DNA from: Anaerolineales bacterium
GTDB taxonomy: Bacteria > Chloroflexota > Anaerolineae > Anaerolineales > E44-bin32
NCBI GenBank assembly: GCA_030673085.1
Contig: DAOVFE010000141.1
Span: 1-5,686 of the forward strand
Direction: 5' to 3'
Length of the DNA stretch: 5,686 nucleotides
Shown here: positions 1 through 5,174 of the stretch, one piece after another
How the letters are laid out: each line of letters begins with the position of its first letter
Numbering within the stretch: the stretch's first letter is position 1
The notes under the pieces: model-generated
What the model was told of the DNA's origin: nothing
Databases searched by the model: none
The model's input: only the letters and a program-made list of their open reading frames with translations
Program-made: the position numbers and the translations under genes

Positions 1-30
1 AAGCGACAGTGTGTTGTTTATATCAGGTAG

Positions 31-39
31 TGCTATAAT
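31..39 (+). promoter_or_regulatory. Extended -10 promoter element
   Basis: TGCTATAAT is a perfect TGn-TATAAT extended -10 box for the main sigma factor. No good -35 box lies 16-18 bases upstream, but extended -10 promoters often work without one. Transcription would begin near base 46. That leaves a leader of about 33 bases before the GTG at 79 but only about 12 before the alternative TTG at 58. It could drive the whole BMC operon. A chance match cannot be excluded. Confidence 0.5.
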
Positions 40-78
40 CTTGCTGCAACTAGGGCATTGACGGAGAGAACTAAAGCA

Positions 79-813
79 GTGGATGAGAATGAGATTCGTC
101 AAATGGTGCGCCGTGTCGTCTACCGTACGCTAGGGCTGCAACAAAGCGTACAAGATCCGCCTTCCCGGCAACTAGTGACCGAAGCGGAAGTTCAATCTAT
201 TCCGGTGGGAGGCCAAATTTCAATTTCTCAAGGAACGCTCATTACTCCGCTCGCTCGGCAAGCGGCAATGGATCGACATGTGACCCTGGTGGAGTCAGGA
301 GCGGCGGAGCCATCGATGATTGAGGCGCCGTATATCAAATCTACTGGATCATCTCAACAGACTGTTGCTATCGGGGCTGACCACGGCGGCTATGAGCTTA
401 AAGAAATGCTGAAGGGCTACTTGGATGAGCTGGGTTATCGTGTGGTGGACTGTGGAACTGGCAGCACTAGCTCGGTGGACTACCCGGACTTTGCCTTTGC
501 CGTGGCTCAATTGGTGGCCAAGGGCCGTGCCTGGCGGGGCATTATTGTAGACGGCGCGGGAATTGGATCATGCATGGCTGCCAACAAGATACCCGGCGTA
601 CGGGCGGCCATGTGCTATGACCAATCTACGGCAGTCAATAGCCGCGAACATAATGATGCAAATGTGTTGACCCTGGGCGCCGGATTAATCGGCGATAATC
701 TAGCCAAGCAGATTGCGAAGACCTGGCTCGATACGCCTTTTGGCGGTGGGAGGCATGCCCGCCGGGTGAACAAGATCATGGAGATTGAAAAACGATTCAG
801 CCGGCGAAGCTGA
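79..813 (+). CDS. rpiB: RpiB/LacA-family sugar-phosphate isomerase with encapsulation peptide
   Basis: This is an isomerase of the RpiB/LacAB family, which interconverts aldose and ketose phosphates such as ribose 5-phosphate and ribulose 5-phosphate. Counting from GTG79 (244 aa), residues 1-20 form an amphipathic helix (MDENEIRQMVRRVVYRTLG) of the BMC encapsulation type. Residues 30-72 hold a small domain with the motif GTLITPLARQAA. The catalytic domain starts near 95 with GADHGG (99-104), and carries AANKIPG, EHNDANVL (His191) and GGRHARRV (about 223-230). Canonical RpiB is about 150 aa, so roughly 90 residues are added at the N terminus. The catalytic Cys of E. coli-type RpiB (CGTGIG) is Asp158 here (DGAGIG), and the following Thr is Ala; LacA-type subunits look similar at this site. 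GTG79 is chosen because GGAGAG sits 10 bases upstream and the peptide then begins like the other tagged enzymes. TTG58 (251 aa) is the alternative. The family is certain; the substrate is not. Confidence 0.9.
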   Translation: MDENEIRQMVRRVVYRTLGLQQSVQDPPSRQLVTEAEVQSIPVGGQISISQGTLITPLARQAAMDRHVTLVESGAAEPSMIEAPYIKSTGSSQQTVAIGADHGGYELKEMLKGYLDELGYRVVDCGTGSTSSVDYPDFAFAVAQLVAKGRAWRGIIVDGAGIGSCMAANKIPGVRAAMCYDQSTAVNSREHNDANVLTLGAGLIGDNLAKQIAKTWLDTPFGGGRHARRVNKIMEIEKRFSRRS

Positions 814-959
814 TTGGTTGCTATTCTTTGTGTTGTTAGTAGATTAATGTAGATTCCTTTATTATGGCTATTAACAAATATTCGGTGATATTTAGTGTCA
901 GGATCAGGAACTATTTCGATTGGTTGGTGCAAGCATACTGAACTGCGCTAGGATCAATG
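814..959 (+). other. AT-rich intergenic leader of deoC
   Basis: This 146-base gap has no plausible gene. It holds a perfect inverted repeat AAATAT-N6-ATATTT (876-893), two GTAGATT copies exactly 10 bases apart (839 and 849), and GATTGGTTG twice (812-820, overlapping the isomerase stop codon, and 918-926). No convincing paired -35/-10 boxes or U-tailed terminator were seen. An operator or internal promoter is possible but unproven. Confidence 0.35.
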
Positions 960-1835
960 ATGAAAAATCTAGATAAGGAAGAAATAGAGCGAATTATTGA
1001 GCAAATCACTCGGCAAGTATTCATACTATTGAATGAGGGGCAGGATGATACTGGCTTGGGCGCTGGCGATGCTGCCGTTGCCCCAATTTCAGCTCATAAT
1101 TACGTGGAACGGATGCAGCCTATGGTCAAGGCTGGCGCGGATCGCATTGCCAGTACGTTGGGCATCGCGCCGACAGACGGCAGCATGGCCCATATGATTG
1201 ATCATACTCTGCTCAAGCCCGATGCGACGCAAGATCAAATCGCTCAATTATGTTATGAGGCGAGGAAACATGGCTTCGCTTCAGTATGTATCAATCCTAC
1301 CAATGTGAAACTGTGTGCTGAGCTTCTGAAGGGTAGCAATATTGCCGTTTGCACTGTGGTAGGCTTTCCATTAGGCGCCACACCTACTGAGGTAAAGGTC
1401 TTCGAGGCTCAACAGGCCGTTAGAGAAGGCGCTACTGAGGTGGACATGGTCATCAATATTGGCGCTCTTAAGTCTCAGGATTACGAATTAGTGGAGCGAG
1501 ATATTGCGTCTATGGCGCGGGTTTGCCATGCCGGCAATGCCATTCTCAAAGTTATTATTGAGGCAGTGCTACTGACCGACGAGGAGAAAGTGGCGGCTTG
1601 CCAACTTGCCAAGGTGGCAGGCGCCGATTTTGTTAAGACCTCTACTGGATTTGGACCAGGAGGAGCCGCTCTGGAAGATGTCGCATTAATGCGACATGTC
1701 GTCGGACCTTCGATGGGCGTCAAGGCGGCGGGAGGCATTGGAACCTACGAAAAAGCGCAGCAGATGATAGCCGCGGGTGCCAGTAGGATTGGCGCCAGTG
1801 GAAGTGTAAAGATCATGCAAGAAGCCGGAAAGTAA
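960..1835 (+). CDS. deoC: Deoxyribose-phosphate aldolase, microcompartment-targeted
   Basis: This is a class I aldolase (DERA) that cleaves 2-deoxy-D-ribose 5-phosphate to glyceraldehyde 3-phosphate and acetaldehyde, or runs the reverse condensation. The protein is 291 aa counted from ATG960. Residues 4-25 form an amphipathic helix (LDKEEIERIIEQITRQVF), the likely encapsulation peptide. A linker follows to about residue 72, and then the TIM-barrel domain from HMIDHTLLKP (79 on). The catalytic set is intact: Asp162 in EVDMVINIGAL, the Schiff-base Lys226 in FVKTSTGFG, and the proton-relay Lys255 in GVKAAGG. Plain DeoC of this type is about 220 aa, so the extra 70 residues are the targeting extension. 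AGGA at 950-953 sits 6 bases before ATG960 but only 3 before ATG957, hence the start chosen. It supplies the acetaldehyde that the operon's aldehyde dehydrogenase would use, and it is the signature enzyme for calling the locus SPU-type. Confidence 0.96.
   Translation: MKNLDKEEIERIIEQITRQVFILLNEGQDDTGLGAGDAAVAPISAHNYVERMQPMVKAGADRIASTLGIAPTDGSMAHMIDHTLLKPDATQDQIAQLCYEARKHGFASVCINPTNVKLCAELLKGSNIAVCTVVGFPLGATPTEVKVFEAQQAVREGATEVDMVINIGALKSQDYELVERDIASMARVCHAGNAILKVIIEAVLLTDEEKVAACQLAKVAGADFVKTSTGFGPGGAALEDVALMRHVVGPSMGVKAAGGIGTYEKAQQMIAAGASRIGASGSVKIMQEAGK
1678..1697. repeat. Perfect 20-bp palindrome inside deoC
   Basis: The half-site ATGTCGCATT is followed directly by its exact reverse complement, with no spacer. 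It encodes part of the DVALMRHV stretch of DeoC. It overlaps a second palindrome, CGACATGTCG (1692-1701). A palindrome this long is not expected by chance in a window of this size. It could be an intragenic operator, or a by-product of the codons used. No function can be assigned. Confidence 0.6.
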
Positions 1836-1853
1836 ATTCAAAGGAGGGCGCGT

Positions 1854-2492
1854 ATGGCAGTAGAGCTACGCACTTATGTCTTCTTGGATAGCCTGCAGCC
1901 GCAGCATGCGGGTTTCCTGGGTACCGTGGCACGGGGTTTCCTTCCGCTGCCTAATGATACTTCGCTATGGGTGGAAATCTCACCGGGCATAGAAATTAAT
2001 CGTATTACTGACATCGCATTAAAAGCCACCGATGTCCGCCCGGGCATGCAGATCGTCGAGCGGTTGTTTGGACTGCTTGAGGTACACCACAGCGACCAAG
2101 CCGAAGTACGCGCGGCCGGCGAAGCGATCCTGGAGGCGCTGGATCTTAAGGAAACAGATCGCATCAAGCCAAGGGTTGTATCCAGCCAGATTATTCGTTA
2201 CGTCGATGCCCATCAAGTGCAGCTTATCAATCGCATGCGGCACGGTCACATGTTGCTGGAAGGGCAGACGTTATACGTGTTAGAGGTTGAACCGGCAGGC
2301 TATGCTGCATTGGCAGCCAACGAAGCGGAAAAAGCAGCCAATATCAATATTTTGGAAGTACGTGCATTTGGGAGCTTTGGGCGTGTCTACTTAGGTGGAG
2401 AGGAGCGCGACATTATGGCCGGATACGGCGCAGCCGTGAGCGCAATTGAAGGCGTCAGTGGACGCGAGATCGAGACCAAGCGACGGGCTTAG
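1854..2492 (+). CDS. BMC-T tandem-domain shell protein, permuted double-stacking type
   Basis: This 212-aa trimer-forming shell protein has two BMC domains, at about residues 1-98 and 105-207. It matches, from memory, the H. ochraceum BMC-T proteins that stack two trimers and have a gated central pore (CsoS1D-like, circularly permuted domains). Visible landmarks are the N-terminal LRTYVFLDSLQPQ strand-helix, the pore-loop regions near ERLFGLLEV (69-77) and AFGSFGRVYL (171-180), and the AANEAEKAANI helix of the second domain. Such trimers are thought to pass larger molecules such as sugar phosphates, CoA or NAD. AAGGAGGG (1841-1848) lies 5-6 bases before the ATG, the best Shine-Dalgarno site in the window. 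The gene starts 18 bases after the deoC stop, so the two are co-transcribed. The double-stacked assignment is inferred from resemblance. The BMC-T family call is firm. Confidence 0.92.
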   Translation: MAVELRTYVFLDSLQPQHAGFLGTVARGFLPLPNDTSLWVEISPGIEINRITDIALKATDVRPGMQIVERLFGLLEVHHSDQAEVRAAGEAILEALDLKETDRIKPRVVSSQIIRYVDAHQVQLINRMRHGHMLLEGQTLYVLEVEPAGYAALAANEAEKAANINILEVRAFGSFGRVYLGGEERDIMAGYGAAVSAIEGVSGREIETKRRA

Positions 2493-2517
2493 CCTTATTA
2501 AGGAGCATTGAGGGAGG

Positions 2518-2545
2518 GTCGGATGGCGAGCGAAATCGCGCCGAC
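2518..2545 (+). other. Intergenic hairpin upstream of BMC-H
   Basis: GTCGG (2518-2522) pairs with CCGAC (2541-2545), and inside it GCGA (2526-2529) pairs with TCGC (2536-2539) around a GCGAAA loop. The bases ATG (2523-2525) opposite G2540 form the internal loop. There is no U-tract after it, so it is not an ordinary terminator. It may be an mRNA processing or stability element ahead of the major shell gene. The rest of this 163-base gap (2493-2655) also holds the palindrome CCTTA-T-TAAGG at 2493-2503 and no convincing promoter. Confidence 0.4.
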
Positions 2546-2549
2546 GTGA
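2523..2549 (+). other. Eight-codon mini-ORF with strong Shine-Dalgarno
   Basis: ATG2523 follows GGAGG (2513-2517) by 5 bases and reads MASEIAPT before TGA. It lies inside the hairpin 2518-2545. An in-frame TTG at 2508 has its own AAGGAG-like site. It could be a translated leader that tunes BMC-H expression, the eroded start of a lost gene, or chance. Nothing identifies a product. Confidence 0.2.
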
Positions 2550-2655
2550 AGCTTAATGGCTGGAATGCGGATCGAGGAGTAGGCTGAGGACCCTAAAAGC
2601 GACTTCAATTGTCATCAAAGGCCAACCGATAATTACTAACTATCAGGAGAACACT

Positions 2656-2952
2656 ATGACAGAAGCATTAGGTATGATCGAAACGAAGAGCTACCCTGCA
2701 ATGGTTGAGGCAGCCGATGCTATGGTTAAGGCAGCCAAAGTCGAGCTGGTGAGCTATGAAAAGACCGGCGGCGGCTATGTAACTGCTGTCGTGCGCGGCG
2801 ATGTGGCTGCCGTTAAGGCGGCGGTTGAGGCTGGAGCCCGTGGAGCCGAGAAGGTAGGCGAGGTCGTCGCCATCCATGTTATCCCTCGCCCGCATGAGAA
2901 TGTGGATAACACATTGCCGCTGGGCCGGCAGCCGGCCAAGGAAAAGAAATAG
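2656..2952 (+). CDS. BMC-H hexameric shell protein
   Basis: This is the main facet-building shell protein: a single BMC domain of 98 aa, the usual length, that forms flat hexamers with a small central pore. The domain runs from ALGMIETKSYPAMVEAADAM (4-23) to about residue 80. The pore loop is KTGGGY (36-41), Lys25 sits at the conserved hexamer-edge position, and the edge motif is IPRPH (76-80). The short tail (81-98) is polar and Lys-rich at its end. AGGAGA (2645-2650) precedes the ATG by 5 bases. From memory the sequence is very close to the H. ochraceum BMC-H. It is flanked by two structured gaps of almost equal length (163 and 162 bases), which may help it be made in larger amounts than its neighbours. 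Confidence 0.97.
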   Translation: MTEALGMIETKSYPAMVEAADAMVKAAKVELVSYEKTGGGYVTAVVRGDVAAVKAAVEAGARGAEKVGEVVAIHVIPRPHENVDNTLPLGRQPAKEKK

Positions 2953-2990
2953 ATTTTCAACCGGTGACAAAGTGACGGGGAGGAGCTCTT

Positions 2991-3023
2991 ATGGGGATTA
3001 TGATCTTCGTGGAGCCAAAGTAA
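2991..3023 (+). other. Ten-codon mini-ORF with near-perfect Shine-Dalgarno
   Basis: ATG2991 lies 5 bases after GGAGGAG (2979-2985) and reads MGIMIFVEPK before TAA. The Shine-Dalgarno bases are part of the long stem 2963-3092, so access to it could be controlled by folding. It may be a leader peptide, a remnant of a lost gene, or chance. No family was recognised. Confidence 0.22.
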
Positions 3024-3054
3024 GGCCAGATCGTGTTTTTATACATGATAGGCC
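3024..3054 (+). other. Inner hairpin in the BMC-H/BMC-P gap
   Basis: GGCC (3024-3027) pairs with GGCC (3051-3054). After a small internal loop, ATCGTG (3030-3035) pairs with CATGAT (3044-3049), including one G-U pair, around the loop TTTTTATA. The T-run is in the loop rather than after the stem, so it is not a classic terminator. It may protect the 3' end of the BMC-H message or attenuate the downstream genes. Confidence 0.4.
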
Positions 3055-3114
3055 CTGGCTTGAAATTCGGTATCTCTTCGTCATTTGTCACCCGCCATTG
3101 GAATGGAGTTGCCT

Positions 3115-3414
3115 ATGCTACTAGGAAAAGTAGTAGGTACACTGGTTGCAACGCGCAAAGAGCCATCTCTGGAAGGGCTTAAATTCCTGGTCCTTAAACA
3201 GATCGACATCGAAGGAAAGGAAACCGGCGGTTACCTTGTCGCGGCGGATGCAGTAGGCGCCGGAGTGGCTGAAGTTGTCCTTTATGCCACCGGCAGCGCT
3301 GCACGCCAGACTAAAGTGACCCATCAACGCCCGTGTGACGGTGTCATTATGGCGATTGTGGATACGCTAGAGGTGAATGGCGTTGTGAAGTATGACAAAG
3401 TTGAGGCTGACTGA
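3115..3414 (+). CDS. BMC-P pentameric vertex protein (EutN/CcmL family)
   Basis: This 99-aa shell protein forms pentamers that close the vertices of the icosahedral shell. Family landmarks are the start MLLGKVVGTLVATRKEPSLE (1-20), the LKFLVLKQID strand, VAADAVGAGVAEVVLYATGSAAR in the middle, and CDGVIMAIVDTLEV near the end, where most relatives read PVDAAIVGIVD. The length is typical. ATG3115 is preferred because GGAG (3105-3108) lies 6 bases upstream and the protein then begins at the conserved strand. In-frame ATG3103 and TTG3085 would add residues unlike the family. Only two bases separate its stop from the aldehyde dehydrogenase start, so translation of the two is probably coupled. Shells of this type often use several BMC-P paralogues; only one is visible here. 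Confidence 0.95.
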   Translation: MLLGKVVGTLVATRKEPSLEGLKFLVLKQIDIEGKETGGYLVAADAVGAGVAEVVLYATGSAARQTKVTHQRPCDGVIMAIVDTLEVNGVVKYDKVEAD

Positions 3415-3416
3415 CG

Positions 3417-4877
3417 ATGGATGACGCTCGAATTGACGCTATCGTTCGCCAGGTAATGAGCGAATTACGCCAGGGTGAGCGTACGCCGCATGCCGATTTG
3501 CCGGAGCTATCAGCAAAAACGCCTCCGCCCGCCGCCACAGCACTGCAACATGCTGATAATCTCTTCCCGGATGTAGATAGCGCCGTGGCAGCCGCGCAGC
3601 ATGCTTACAATCAGTTGAATGCTATGCCATTGTCGGTACGCGAGCAGATGATTGCTCATATGCGCCGTATGGCTCGGGAAAATGCGCAAAATTTGGCTTA
3701 CGAGGCCTGGCAAGAAACTAAAATGGGCCGCTATGAAGATAAAATCCAGAAGAATCTGCTCAACGCAAATAAAACTCCAGGTACTGAGATACTTACCCCC
3801 ACTGCCTGGAGCGGCGACGGCGGCATGACGCTGGTAGAGTATGCGCCCTATGGAGTGATCGGCGCTATCATTCCCAGCACAAACGCCACTTCCACTGTCA
3901 TCTGTAACAGTATCGGGATGATAGCTGCGGGTAATGCTGTGGTATTCAATGCTCATCCTGGCGCTCGCGCCTGCTCCAATCACGCGATACAGTTGATGAA
4001 TGAAGCCATCATTAAAGCTGGAGGGCCGGCGAATCTGGTCTGTAGCATTGCTGAACCTACGATCGAGAGCGCACAGCAGATTATGCATCATCCTGGTGTG
4101 CAATTGCTGACCGTCACCGGCGGCGGCGGGGTGGTAAAGGCGGCGATGCAGAGCGGGAAGCGGGCAATCTGCGCCGGCCCGGGTAACCCGCCAGTAGTTG
4201 TAGACGAGACGGCAACCCTGGAACAGGCCGGCCGTGATGTTGTCCGCGGTGCATCTTTTGACAACAACATTGTTTGTGCTGATGAGAAGGAGATCTTCGC
4301 GGTTGAAGCTATTGTCGATGACTTGAAGCGCATCATGAGAAACAATGGCGCCTATGAGATAAATTCAAGACAGCTCAATCGGTTGATGAAGGCCATCTTT
4401 TCCAAAATTCCGCCAGCAGGGCAGCCCGGCGAGATGAATCATGTTTTCGTTGGCAAGAACGCCAATGTATTGCTTAAAGAGATCGGGATTGATGCAGGCG
4501 ACGAAATTCGGCTGGTGCTGGCAGAGGTAGAGAGCGATCATCCGCTAGTCTGGACTGAGCAGATGATGCCGATCATACCGCTGGTTCGCGTGAGCAGCGC
4601 CGATGAAGGTATTGACCTGGCAAAGGAAGCCGAGCGCGGTTTGCGGCATACGGCAGTAATGCATTCTAAGAACCTGGATAATCTGAGCCGTATGGCTCGA
4701 GTGATGGATTGCAGCATATTTATTAAAAATGGACCTGCGTATGCCGGCCTTGGCTATGGAGGCGAGGGTTTCTGTTCGTTTACCATCGCCAGCCCCACCG
4801 GAGAAGGGGTCACCAGCGCCATAAGCTTTAGTCGCATCCGCCGTTGTGTGCTGAAGGATGCGTTCAGAATCGTATAG
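3417..4877 (+). CDS. CoA-acylating aldehyde dehydrogenase, microcompartment core enzyme
   Basis: This 486-aa enzyme belongs to the PduP/EutE family and oxidises an aldehyde with CoA and NAD+ to acyl-CoA and NADH. With DeoC in the operon the expected substrate is acetaldehyde. Residues 1-19 (MDDARIDAIVRQVMSELRQ) form the encapsulation helix, followed by a Pro/Ala-rich linker to about residue 45. The Rossmann region includes PYGVIGAIIPSTNAT (144-158) and TGGGGVVKAA (234-243), then AGPGNPPVVVDET. The catalytic Cys287 lies in SFDNNIVCADEKE. The C terminus has the family signature FTIASPTGEGVTSA followed by an Arg-rich RIRRCVLKD. Length is typical for a tagged PduP-like protein. There is no close strong Shine-Dalgarno site: GAGG at 3403-3406 is 10 bases away. 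Translation therefore probably relies on coupling from the BMC-P gene. The symbol is left open because pduP and eutE belong to other pathways. Confidence 0.96.
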   Translation: MDDARIDAIVRQVMSELRQGERTPHADLPELSAKTPPPAATALQHADNLFPDVDSAVAAAQHAYNQLNAMPLSVREQMIAHMRRMARENAQNLAYEAWQETKMGRYEDKIQKNLLNANKTPGTEILTPTAWSGDGGMTLVEYAPYGVIGAIIPSTNATSTVICNSIGMIAAGNAVVFNAHPGARACSNHAIQLMNEAIIKAGGPANLVCSIAEPTIESAQQIMHHPGVQLLTVTGGGGVVKAAMQSGKRAICAGPGNPPVVVDETATLEQAGRDVVRGASFDNNIVCADEKEIFAVEAIVDDLKRIMRNNGAYEINSRQLNRLMKAIFSKIPPAGQPGEMNHVFVGKNANVLLKEIGIDAGDEIRLVLAEVESDHPLVWTEQMMPIIPLVRVSSADEGIDLAKEAERGLRHTAVMHSKNLDNLSRMARVMDCSIFIKNGPAYAGLGYGGEGFCSFTIASPTGEGVTSAISFSRIRRCVLKDAFRIV

Positions 4878-4881
4878 TCAT

Positions 4882-4951
4882 TTATTCGATTAGCCAGAAT
4901 GTAAAAGGCCGGGGCCGTAGACACTGCAGGGAGATAGTCCTGATCGAATAA
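4882..4951 (+). other. Twelve-pair stem just after the aldehyde dehydrogenase
   Basis: TTATTCGATTAG (4882-4893) pairs with CTGATCGAATAA (4940-4951), with one G-U pair and nine perfect contiguous pairs at the base. The 46-base loop holds GGCCGGGGCC (4907-4916). The stem begins 5 bases after the stop codon. No U-run follows, so an intrinsic terminator is not supported. It may protect the 3' end of the upstream message or be part of a larger RNA fold with the element that follows. Confidence 0.5.
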
Positions 4952-4955
4952 TTAA

Positions 4956-5039
4956 ACAAAACCCGTACCCTAAGGGGTAAAATTCGGCAATAGGGGCTGT
5001 TCCTAAAGGACATCCCTAAAGGAATTTTGAGGGTTTTGT
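4956..5039. other. Compact multi-stem element, candidate structured RNA or MITE-like repeat
   Basis: Perfect 9-bp ends ACAAAACCC (4956-4964) and GGGTTTTGT (5031-5039) enclose two arms. The first is a hairpin, TACCC-TAAG-GGGTA (4966-4979). The second is a stacked arm: AAATTC/GAATTT (4980-4985 with 5022-5027), TAGGGG/TCCCTA (4991-4996 with 5013-5018, one G-U), and TGT-CC/GG-ACA (4998-5003 with 5008-5012). Together they draw a three-way junction of 84 bases with little left unpaired. Near-identical CCTAA(A/G)GG units recur at 4969, 5002 and 5015. It matches no riboswitch class that I recognise. The perfect terminal repeats also fit a small non-autonomous mobile element. Confidence 0.5.
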
Positions 5040-5174
5040 CATTTACTTATACCGGCTTTTCGATTTGATATGACGCTTCCCTGGTATTCCGAGTGATGCC
5101 AAAAGCAATGATCTGCTTGATTGATCGGATAGGCGAAAATTAGGTCTCCATATCACAATAAGCGACGAAGGATC
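5040..5174 (+). other. Leader of the second BMC-T gene
   Basis: This is the last 135 bases of the gap, between the structured element and the BMC-T start. A weak hairpin, AAGCA-ATGATC-TGCTT, lies at 5103-5118. TTGTCA at 5036-5041 resembles a -35 box, but no -10 box lies at the right distance. Nothing else could be supported. Confidence 0.3.

Larger units (their letters stand above)
2963..3092 (+). other. Long bulged inverted repeat spanning the BMC-H/BMC-P gap
   Basis: GGTGACAAAGTGACG (2963-2977) pairs with CGTCATTTGTCACC (3079-3092) over 14 Watson-Crick pairs, with a single bulged G2972. Pairing continues as GGGAGG (2978-2983) against TCTCTT (3073-3078), with three G-U wobbles, to give about 20 pairs. 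The stem encloses a mini-ORF (2991-3023) and an inner hairpin (3024-3054), and would hide the GGAGG in front of the mini-ORF. It could be a structured regulatory RNA domain, or the ends of a small inverted-repeat element. No target-site duplication was seen. A strong chance match is unlikely. Confidence 0.55.

Noticed and set aside
1..61. Possible C-terminal tail of an upstream gene in frame 2 (ends at TGA 59-61, overlapping TTG58)
   Set aside because: Only 19 codons are visible, there is no family signature, and a perfect extended -10 box lies in the same stretch. A TTGA stop/start overlap is possible but cannot be supported.
615..932. Reverse-strand ORF over the isomerase end
   Set aside because: It lies opposite a well-supported gene, has no recognisable domain, and is a shadow frame.
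2609..2639. TTGTCA as a -35 box for a BMC-H promoter
   Set aside because: The best -10-like box (GATAAT, 2628-2633) is only 13 bases away, too close, and boxes at 16-18 bases are poor. The same hexamer at 3085 and 5036 also lacks a partner.
2961..3094. Target-site duplications flanking the long inverted repeat
   Set aside because: The flanking bases (ATTTTCAA and CCATTGGA) do not repeat, so insertion is not shown.
2876..3124. 82-codon + strand ORF running from within BMC-H across the gap into BMC-P
   Set aside because: It overlaps two conserved genes in other frames, has no good ribosome site, and its product looks unlike any known family. A decayed gene in the gap remains conceivable.
3510..4103. 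197-codon reverse-strand ORF inside the aldehyde dehydrogenase gene
   Set aside because: Long, but antisense to conserved catalytic-domain sequence. Its composition is rich in His, Ser and Cys and it shows no family motif.
4878..5040. Rho-independent terminator after the aldehyde dehydrogenase
   Set aside because: Stems are present but neither is followed by a U-run on the + strand, and the next gene is a same-strand member of the same system.
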